64,000 nucleotides of DNA from Salminus brasiliensis (lineage: Eukaryota > Chordata > Actinopteri > Characiformes > Bryconidae), in NCBI RefSeq assembly GCF_030463535.1, contig NC_132878.1, positions 26,803,261-26,867,260 of the forward strand, written 5' to 3'. The translations under genes and the position numbers were made by a program. Positions 55,752 to 64,000 of this stretch are shown piece by piece (position 1 is the first letter of the stretch; the number at the start of each line of letters is the position of its first letter). The notes under the pieces are model-generated. The model made no database searches. It had not been told where the DNA came from and was given only the letters and a program-made list of their open reading frames with translations.

Positions 55752-55757
55752 TATAAG
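55752..55757 (+). promoter_or_regulatory. TATA box of the C1q-domain gene
   Basis: TATAAG lies 64 bases before the ATG, which leaves room for a start site near 55780 and a short 5'UTR. The position fits a simple TATA promoter. Confidence 0.4.
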
Positions 55758-55815
55758 TCAGTGCAATGCAAGAACCAGAAAGACAGAAGGCAAGGGAACG
55801 TGAATAACTGTCACG

Positions 55816-58800
55816 ATGGAGAGAACCACTGTTGTTGTTGTTATTGCTCTAATGCTGGTGCACAACAGCCTGCAGGAAACCGAGGTGTCTGCAAAGTCTT
55901 CGGTCTCTTCTGCTGAAGTGAAGGAGATCAGAGACCTTCTCTATCAGCATGGGACCACCTTGGCTGAACTCAAGGTGAAGGTGAGCTACTCGGAGAAAGA
56001 GCACACAGGTAATCTAGCATTTCAATCTAACTCAGTTTTCTGTTTTAAACACTATATCAAATTTTTCAGTTCATATCTTTCAGCTCATTTTACTTCTTAG
56101 TCAAAACTAAAAAGAGGGATCAGTGAATGCCCTACAGTTGTATGCAAAAGTATTTTGGCTAAATTAAAAAAGGGTTATGTTAAATAGTCACATTTCATAA
56201 AATCTAATATCTTTGATAAACCTGTGAGCATAGAGGAACCCACTTGAGTTGTAACATTTATTTTTCATAACAGCTTTGGAGAACAGACTTGCAGACCTTG
56301 AGAAAGAGAAGGTAAATCTAAAAACAGAGATCGCAGGTAAGAGATCTGCTGAACAAAGTGGAGGTTGATGGCAGTTGTCTCATGTACTTGGGAAATGTTG
56401 GGTATCAATGTTTGTGTATAAGAGTTTATGTGTTGAAGTGTATATGGGTATAAGTTTACTTTTACAACAGGGTCTGACCCCTGGAACAGGGTTATCATCA
56501 TCGTAAATATATAGGTTAAAGGTCAAATGCCTGTAGGAAATAATAGCTCTTTCTATCCAGTTCCTGAAAAAACAATATTCTTACAATCCATCTTCCAATA
56601 CAATTAGAGCAGGGTGGCAACAAAGTACAATGTGATCCATTACAGCCAAAGGTTTCTATGGTATTCAGTGTTTCTGTGGTATCCTTTGGTCATAAATGTA
56701 ACAAATTACATGGGTGTTTAACTTGCTAAGAATTGGGATATATGTATTCTTACAATAACTAGCGTCACCTGCTGGTTCTGACAGGGACCAGCATAATACA
56801 CCCAATTCAGTATATATAATATCACATGTTAGCTTTAAACATCAGACACATCCAAACAATTTTAAGCAATTATTGCCACCACTAATATGAATTACTTCAT
56901 AGAATAACTGTTTTAAAGTTTTTGCTTTCATATTTTCAGCTTTGAAGACTGAGCTGGAGAAAGTGAAGAATGAGATTACAGGTAAAGGCATTTGTAAGCA
57001 CTCCATTATAATCCATTGGGATCCAATGATCCATTGTCATCTACAAGCGTGGGCTAATGTTGATAAAGTCAGATCTATGTACAATGTTTTTGCCACTGTG
57101 CTTCAGGTAGAAGCTCCATAAGCTGATATAGTCTGTTGCAGTTGGACGACTTCTTAAATTCTTAAATGGTTAAAAATCCAGTTCAGGATGTCACATTATT
57201 ATAAAAAGTCTCTCTACACACAGTTGAAACCAGAAGTTTACTTTCAACTTCTCCATTATTTTACACAAAGAAGAAGTGTGTTTCAGGTGTGCCTTAAAAT
57301 ACATCCACAGGTGTGTCTCTAATTAACTCAGATGTTGCCAATAAACCGAAGAAGCTTCCAAAGACATGACATCATCATATGCATAGTATATAGGCACAGT
57401 AGCGTGTTGTCTGCAAGTGTCTATGATTGACTTAGTGTTCTACTGCAGTGTTTGGGAAGACAGTAATTTTTAAGGTAGTATAATGTGGCAATCATGTTAT
57501 TTTTGTGCTTCTATCCTGGAATTATAGGGCACAAAAAGGTGGCTTTTTCTGCTGGATTACCTGTAGGACAGAAAGGCCCTTTCAACGCTGAGACAACACT
57601 GATCTACAGTAAAGTGCTGACAAATGTTGGAGGTGCCTACAACCCATATACAGGTAAACTTATTTACTTACTTGTTATCACCATGCTTGAGGCAGCAAAA
57701 ACACAGATTATAGCCTAGGGTACCCAAAGGAAGTATCTTGTGTGTGAGCAAATAAAACTGGTCTTGCTGCCACCAGAATTGTAAAATGACATAACTTGTT
57801 ACAGTCAATTGGAATAAACACATATACAGATTGAGGAGAGATCTGTCTGCTGGTCTGTCAGGATTTCAAAGATGAATTAAAGTTATAAACTTTAGGTAAC
57901 CATGCAACTTAAACATGCAGCTTGTGTCGAGCAGTGAAGATACCTGCATATCTGGATGCTTTTGCTTTCATTTTTTAACTTTAACACAGTGGAGGGAAGA
58001 AACGGATGCCCTGAATTTTTTTTTCTGTTGTTTATTTGTTGTTTTATATTGCTAATTGGTACTTCTGCTTCTTTCATTAAAATTCATAGATCTGAGTCTA
58101 AAATATTCTTTCCATTCTGGCATCCCAACAGGCACTTGATTATGAACGTGCATGAGTTTGATACCATGCCATGCATTTTGAGTTTATTATTATTATTGTG
58201 TCAGGGGTCACTTGTCTTATTTAGATGTTGTAGATTCACACTTTATGTATTTGGTCTGTTCCTGAACGCCTGGGGACATATTACAGACACATCCTAACTT
58301 AGGTTAGAATTGAATTAAGACATAAGATAATAAGACAGATAATTAATGAGACAGAAGCTTTTACAAATATAATTTCCTAACTTCATAATCTACTACTAAC
58401 TCCAGATAAGAAAACTGTGATTGCTGGTCATGCTGGTTGACCAGCTTAGACATGCTGGTCCACTAGGTTGGTCTTGCTTGTCATGCTGGTTGACCAGTTT
58501 TGTCATTCTGGTCACTCAGACATGCTGGTGGTCTAGTATGGTCAGGCTAATCATGCTTGCAGACCAGCTAAACCATCAAACACTCACTATGCTAAACAAA
58601 ACTAACTAACTTCTCACATTAAACTTCTGTGATGTGCTTAAGTTCCAAACATGACAGTTCATTGTAGACTCCAATTGTGCAGGATCCCCTCACTTTGAAA
58701 TAAGATGGGTAGGATAAGATATAATTCATTATGATAAGCTTCTGTGTCTTATCTTGACCTTACCAGAGCTTCACCTGTGATACCTGTGTGGGTTTTTCTA

Positions 58801-59093
58801 CTGCAGGCATCTTCACAGCTCCGGTCCGAGGGGTGTACTACATCAGATTTACTGCAGGTGCTTACAACAGCAACAGCTACAACATGGGGCTGCATCTGTA
58901 CAAGAATGCTCAGCATCTGATGCATTTGGGTGAATACGACAGCGACGGCAGAGCTAGGCATGTCTCGGGCGGGTTAGCTCTGGAGCTGGAAGCAGGAGAT
59001 ACAGTGTATACCCGCCTTCTTGCAAACTATGCACTGTATGACGATGCCCTCCTCCGCACTACTTTCAGTGGCTTCCTCATCTTCAGCATGTGA
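55816..59093 (+). CDS. Secreted C1q-domain protein with coiled-coil stalk
   Basis: Proteins of this type are secreted trimers with a C-terminal globular C1q head; fish have many, with roles in immunity, synapses or metabolism. Five exons join in frame to 236 residues: 55816-56008, 56274-56336, 56940-56981, 57528-57653 and 58807-59093 (TGA). Residues 1-20 or so form a signal peptide (METT-like start, then [11 protein letters not shown]). Next comes a coiled coil with Leu/Val every seven residues across exons 2 and 3. The C1q head begins at VAFSAGL and includes [31 protein letters not shown], the Gly-rich LHLYKN strand, [15 protein letters not shown] and the end TTFSGFLIF. No collagen Gly-X-Y repeat is present, so it resembles cerebellin/C1q-like members. 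All introns are in phase 1. A Tc1-like fragment lies in intron 3. No precise orthologue is recognised. Confidence 0.88.
57222..57480. mobile_element. Tc1-like end fragment in C1q gene intron 3
   Basis: 'acagttgaaaccagaagttt' followed by 'caggtgtgtctctaattaac' and 'aagcttccaaagacatgaca' are characteristic of the end region of Tc1-like elements common in fish. No transposase frame remains. Confidence 0.55.
58418..58590. repeat. Degenerate GCTGGTTGACCAG-type tandem repeat
   Basis: The words 'catgctggt', 'gaccagc' and 'tggttgaccag' recur every 10-20 bases. Units are short, partly palindromic and irregular. It lies in the last intron of the C1q gene. Confidence 0.85.
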
Positions 59094-60851
59094 AAGTGGC
59101 CTGTTATGTCTTGGCAAGCGAAATTATTTTAAATATAGTCAAAATATATTCTATTTCTCATTTTGTGATTGTTGTATGAATGTGGTGTGATAAATTCACT
59201 GATCCCTAGATGTTGTTTTACTTGTTTTTAGTGATTTTATGCAGTGAAAGTGTAATTCACTGGAAAACAATATTGAAAACATATTTTTTCTTGACCAGAA
59301 GCATTTATTTGCATTATTTATTGAAATAAGCTAAATTATATTCCCAATTAAATAACATTTTCAAAAGATGAAAGTTATTTAATTTATTGAAGTTCGTTGT
59401 TGTATGCAAAAGTTTATTAACTTTTTAGCAAATTAAGTGAAAAACAAATCCTCTACACAAAATAAATGAAAATACACATTACTTTCTATTAACTTACTGA
59501 ATTCAACTTAAAATTTTATTAATTATTTTTTACAATAATAAATTCAGTAAACAAACCGTAGGATCTGTACTTATCTACACTTACAGCATCAACAGCACAT
59601 CAATTAAGTGGGGCTGCCTAAACTTGAGGAATCATATAATATTCATACAGCAATCTCAAAATGAGAGATTATATATATTAAATAGAACCTTATTTCACAT
59701 GCTAATAAATATACATTTTCTTTTTTTTCTTCTTCCATGGACTCTTGCAAGAACACTGTTTTCCGAAAGGGCGACTTCATTGTATTAACTACCTTGTATG
59801 ATTTTAATAAAGCTCTAAAATGGTTAAAAAATGCAACACTGTTGAATCAAGCTGTCCCATCATGCAAGCTGCTCTGTAATGTGTTGTAAGCTCAATTGCA
59901 ACCAGTGTTAAAAATAATCAAGGACAGACATACTCTATAGTACCAAATTAACAAATCATAAAGCTGTACTTGTTTTGTTTAAATATATTTTAACCTAAAA
60001 TGTGCCGAGTATACATCCTTAGAATGATTGATTTTGGAAACTGAATCTGAATGATGTTAAATAGAATCAGTAGAAAGGTTTCCTTTCTTTCTTGTAAGCA
60101 ATATGATTTCAACTCTTACATTTATGTTTAGGATCATTCATTTTACAGATTGTCTTGACCAGAGAAACAAAACTTCATCCTCATAGGTACAATGTATTCA
60201 GAAATTAGATTGGATACCAATGGGTAATTGTTTAATATTTACACTGTAAAAATGCTGTATTTAATGGCCATTTTCAAGATGTGTTTTTTTTTATTTGTAA
60301 AAATGTTAATTTTAGTTTTAAATCAAAGCAACAAATGATTCAGAAAACAGATTTAATCTTTCAACATGTTTGAATCTCTTTAAAACAAGGAATAAAATGG
60401 AAACAGCAGCCCTCTTAAAAATCCATTTCACAAATGTCATGATTTGCTAAAAATACACCAATAACAGTACAGGACAAGATCAAGAAAACATCTGGGCATT
60501 CAGATTGTACTTGGCTAGATGTGAACTTTTCAATGGAACAGTACTTGGGCTGCAACTGATGACATTTCATAAGTCCACAGAAACACAAGTACAGACAAAA
60601 ATGCAGATTGAGAATCATCCAATGTGTCCAAAACGCCGCAATTCATGAATGAATCAATTCAGTTTCGAGTCTGCCATCACTACTACATAGAAGGTGTGTT
60701 CAACTCTAAGACTTATTGGTTGTCAAAGGACTTACTGACCTCTTCAGGTTTTTGCTTGATTTAAGGAGCTCCTGTTTGAAGCATTTCTCCAGTGCGTTCA
60801 CCTGTGAATGAAGAAATACTACAATAGACAACAACAGTAAAAGTTGATAGG
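59094..60851. other. C1q gene 3'UTR and AT-rich intergenic DNA
   Basis: AATAAA hexamers at 59461-59466 and 59806-59811 are possible poly(A) signals. Past them the sequence is AT-rich and I see no exon or known repeat. Confidence 0.45.
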
Positions 60852-61622
60852 TGTCATGACTGGCTAGGTCTGACAATGACTGGTGAACACTCACAGGAAC
60901 GGTGCAATGCAAGATCTTTAATAAACAAATGGGGGATAAACATAAACCAGAAGCAGCAGCAAAGTGCAGGGTAAAACTGGTAACAGAAAACAAACATGTG
61001 ACAGAGTAAACGGGGCAAAACAAGAAAACCACCTGAGGCTGCAGGATAGCCAGGGAGCTAGGCGTGAGCAGATAAACCAAAACAGGGAGAGAAAAACCAA
61101 GAACTAAGGACACTGGCTGTGCCAGTAAAAGGCTAGTGAGAAACGTAAACAGCGCTCATCAGGCGCAACCAAACTTACAGGACGTGAACACGAAGCCTAA
61201 GGATCAGTCACCTTTCCCTTGAGGCGACTCGACACAAACCAGAGCAGTAGTACTCTTATGAACAAGAAATAGCCCAGCAGGACTCTTGGAAACGTGACAG
61301 ACTCTCTCAGACGTCCTTGTGAAACAATTCTCGGCAACAGGGAGTTCGCGTTTGCTCCCTAAATACCCCTGCCTCAGGTGAACCAAATCGATGAATACAA
61401 TGAACATAAAGCAAACACACATGAACACAACAGAAAACATGGCATGAAACATGAGTTGGCTGTCAACATAAAAGTCCATGGTGAAGTGACATGAACGTGA
61501 ATACAGAACTGAAAGTCTGTGAACCCGAAAATCAACTAAACATCAACTTAAAAGTCCCGAGGAGCCTGCAGACCGCGGACCGAAACCGCCCCCGGGCCGG
61601 GAACGGCAACGTGGACCTGACA
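60852..61622 (-). mobile_element. Solo LTR of a retrotransposon, 771 bp
   Basis: The element starts TGTCATGAC and ends CCTGACA, the TG...CA ends of a long terminal repeat with a 5-base inverted tip (TGTCA/TGACA). It is flanked by the direct repeat ATAGG at 60847-60851 and 61623-61627. No coding part or second LTR is present, so it is a recombination-derived solo LTR. On the - strand an ATTAAA about 90 bases before the end would serve as poly(A) signal, so - orientation is preferred. It is probably Gypsy-like; the family cannot be named. Confidence 0.8.
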
Positions 61623-61904
61623 ATAGGGCAATAAAGTTGAAGGGTAGAGAATTGTTGTGCATAAGTATGAAACATAAATGTACAGGGGATCTTCCAGGGC
61701 TGCAGCTGAGGACCTGGCCAAACGGAAATGACCGATACTTTATTATGTTCCTTTGAATCTAAATTCATTTTAATGATTAAACACAAATAAAATGGTTGAT
61801 ATTGAGGTAAAGATTTGTAAATGTATAATAAGGACAAATATATCTTGTCATGGGTGTGAATGTGTTCTCTAGGCTGATTAAACTTTCCGAGAAAAGGAAG
61901 GGAT

Positions 61905-62792
61905 AAGTGGTGATAAAGTCAGCCTTCTTCACAGCTGCCTGACACTGACACTGTGATGTCATACATCAGTTTCTGTGAAGACAGCTGTATCTCAACTAAA
62001 TCACAGGTGAGATACAGTAACAACAAACCCTGGTTTACTGCAGAACTCAAACAGCTTCGGAGGAAAAAGGAGGAAGCGTTCAGGAGTGGAGATAGAACTG
62101 TCTTTAAGGAGGCCAAATACAGACTGGAGAAAGGGATTAGAGCTGCGAAGAGCAATTACTCAGAGCAGCTGAACAGACACATCACTGCTAACGACCCATC
62201 TTCAGCCTGGAATGGCCTTCAGCTTCTCACTGGTCACAAGGTGAGAAAAACCCCCCTCCTCCTGAACGGCCGACAGCTCACCAACAACCTGAATGAGTTC
62301 TACTGCAGATTTGAACTCACAAAAGACAATCAGACTCCCTCACATCCTGGACACCTCCTCTTCCAGACACTCCCCTCTGGTAGAAGACTGCGGTCTATCA
62401 AAACCAGCCCAACACGTCATGCTAACAGCTTTTTCCCCCCGAGCTGTAGCGCTCCTCAACCACAGTGGACACCTCCCACTGTAAACCTCAAAACATACAA
62501 CTGAACTGTACCAAACCGAACTGAACAGCTATTTGCACTCTGCCTATTTGCACTATGACTATTTGCAAACCTGTACAAATGTTCTCTTTCTGTAAATATT
62601 AAGGTCGTCTGTAACTTTCTATATATAATATTTTAAAACTAAATCTGTTTCACATCTCTCAGCTTCTTCAGCTCTTTATTACCTTTAGTACTTTAGTACA
62701 CTCATACGTGTTGCTCTCACCAAGACAAATTCCTTGTATGTGTAACATACTTGGTGAAATAAAGAGATTCTGATTCTGATTCTGATTCTGAC
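61905..62792 (+). mobile_element. Deleted L2/CR1-like LINE copy with TTCTGA tail
   Basis: A frame at 61953-62504 reads SYISFCED, NNKPWFTAELKQLRRKKEEA and WNGLQLLTGHK, the linker between endonuclease and reverse transcriptase of fish L2/CR1-like LINEs. It then jumps to LPSGRRLRSIKTSPTRHANS, a stretch of the protein's C-terminus, so the reverse transcriptase domain is deleted. The 3' end 'caaattccttgtatgtgt' plus 'ggtgaaataaagagattctg' passes into (TTCTGA)n at about 62766-62791, a typical tail. It is 5'-truncated and inactive. Confidence 0.8.
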
Positions 62793-63080
62793 AGTTTCTA
62801 AGGCCTCCAACACAATTCCATGGAGCCTGAGCTATTCTAAAGTAGCATTGGGAATGCAGATCTTTTAAGTCCTGTAAGTTGTCTCTTGGAGGCATCGCAG
62901 AACAGACTTGTTGTTGCAGTTCATCCGATAGGTGAGCTGCTCCCATGGGTTCCATCTGTCTGAGATTTAATTCTGATGCTCCCGTGTCCATTATATGCAC
63001 TTGTGACAGTGGACAGGGGTCAGCATGGGCACTCTGAATGGTCAGCAGCTGCACAGCTCCATACGCTACCTTTGTTATGG
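62793..63080 (-). mobile_element. Tc1-like transposase remnant
   Basis: 'cttttaagtcctgtaagttg' and 'gtggacaggggtcagcatgg' followed by 'cacagctccatacgc' are parts of the same Tc1-like family as 15097-15525, but from sections deleted there. The - strand frame is broken and partly rearranged. It abuts the LINE tail. Confidence 0.6.
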
Positions 63081-63515
63081 GCCTCTCACAACAACTCATC
63101 ACCAATTTGTGGTCTCTCCTTTCACCACGGGAACTTCTGTAGGTTCCCTAAAATGTATGTACTGTATATATACATTCCTGAAATGATCAGCAGCACTGAA
63201 AACAAGGGATTACTTGATTCAAATGAATTTTCTTCTTGGTGTCCTGGATAAATGCTTCTCTGTATCACTAACAAAGGGTTTCACTAATACTATCAAAGAA
63301 CTCCTTTATCTGCACTATATAGAGCCTTTTTGTGTATAGTGTGCATGCTTAACTCATCCATAATGAAAAAAGAGTTACTTCTTAATTCAGATGTGTACAT
63401 CAGATTCATATGAATGAAATAAACCACATCAACATCACAATTAATACATGTAAGTCTAAATTACTTAAATAAAATTAATTTAAATTATAATTTAATTTAT
63501 GTTTAATTTCATGTA
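63081..63515. other. Intergenic DNA, no gene
   Basis: AT-rich sequence. A short stretch near 63275-63330 ('caaagaactcctttatctg', 'cactatatagagcc') resembles the small repeat at 27731-27797. No exon seen. Confidence 0.5.
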
Positions 63516-64000
63516 CAGTGCTCTCCATAATTATTGGCACCCCTGGTTAAGATGTGTTCTTTAGCTTCTAATAAATTGAGTTTTTTTCTAAATAATATAG
63601 GACCACGATAGAAAAAAGAGTAAAATCCAACCTTTAACTCAAGTGATTTTATTCAGTAGGAAAAAATCCCACATTAATATTAAATTAAATAATTGTTTAA
63701 CATCAAATCATGTGTGCCACAATTATTGGCACCCCTGATGTTAATACTTTGTACAACCCCCTTTTGCCAACAAAACAGCACTTAATCTCCTCTTATAATG
63801 TTTCACAAGATGGGAGAATACAGATAGAGGGATCTTTGACCATTCCTCTTTGCACAATCTCTCTAAATCATCCAGTGACCTGGGTCCTCTCCTCTGCACT
63901 CTCCTCTTCAGCTCAACCCACAGGTTTTTAATGGGGTTGAGGTCTGGGGACTGAGATGGCCATGGGAGGAGCTTGATTCTGTGTGTGGTGAACCATTTCT
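63516..64000 (-). mobile_element. Tc1-like transposon, cut by the window end
   Basis: The left end CAGTGCTCTCCATAATTATT follows a TA (63514-63515), the target of Tc1/mariner elements; 'ataattattggcacccctg' is repeated inside near 63719. On the - strand an open frame (63998-63741, stop TAA) encodes the transposase C-terminus: WPSQSPDLNPIKNLW, then LDDLERLCKEEW and SHLVKHYKRRL. In active Tc1 transposases the motif reads PDLNPIE with the third catalytic acid as Glu; here it is Lys, so this copy should be dead. The rest lies outside the window. Confidence 0.88.

Noticed and set aside
55978-55984. Alternative donor (AAG followed by GTGAGC) in C1q exon 1
   Set aside because: Its phase does not join exon 2 in the coiled-coil frame; the donor at 56009 does.
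60706-61113. 135-codon hydrophobic - strand frame
   Set aside because: Most of it lies within the solo LTR and is a by-product of it.

Overview
The window is vertebrate nuclear DNA, almost certainly from a teleost fish. Genes are split into many short exons with GT-AG introns, long (CA)n, (TA)n and (GA)n runs are frequent, and there are many decayed Tc1-like transposons of the kind common in fish. I recognise five protein-coding genes. All exon boundaries below were read by hand from splice signals, reading frame and my memory of the protein families; no alignment was run.

Layout. (1) 689-7521 (+): the 3' part of a tbx5-type T-box transcription factor gene, probably the divergent tbx5b paralogue; its 5' exons lie before the window. 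(2) 7522-20540: 3'UTR, then about 11 kb of intergenic DNA with microsatellites, decayed DNA transposons and a few unique stretches that could hold regulatory DNA. (3) 20541-27519 (+): cfap73, a ciliary coiled-coil protein, with a 2.25-kb array of a 21-bp minisatellite in intron 1. (4) 28669-32101 (-), with a non-coding 5' exon near 33.4 kb: iqcd (DRC10), a nexin-dynein regulatory complex protein, convergent with cfap73. (5) 34486-49508 (+): tpcn1, two-pore channel 1, 26 coding exons, divergent from iqcd, with a possible alternative first exon at 38.1 kb. (6) 49509-55750: tpcn1 3'UTR and repeat-rich intergenic DNA. (7) 55816-59093 (+): a small secreted C1q-domain protein with a coiled-coil stalk. 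(8) 59.1-64 kb: no gene, but a solo LTR with target-site duplication, a deleted L2/CR1-like LINE and two Tc1-like elements.

Biology. cfap73 and iqcd both encode axonemal proteins, and each has a sequence resembling an RFX X-box just upstream of its start, which suggests shared ciliary regulation. iqcd and tpcn1 are head to head about 1 kb apart. Linkage of cfap73, iqcd, tpcn1 and tbx5 recalls human 12q24. I found no clear undescribed system. The strongest leads are the framed minisatellite in cfap73, the possible alternative tpcn1 first exon, a long intronic hairpin, two GC-AG introns in tpcn1, and the heptad-sized exons of the C1q gene.
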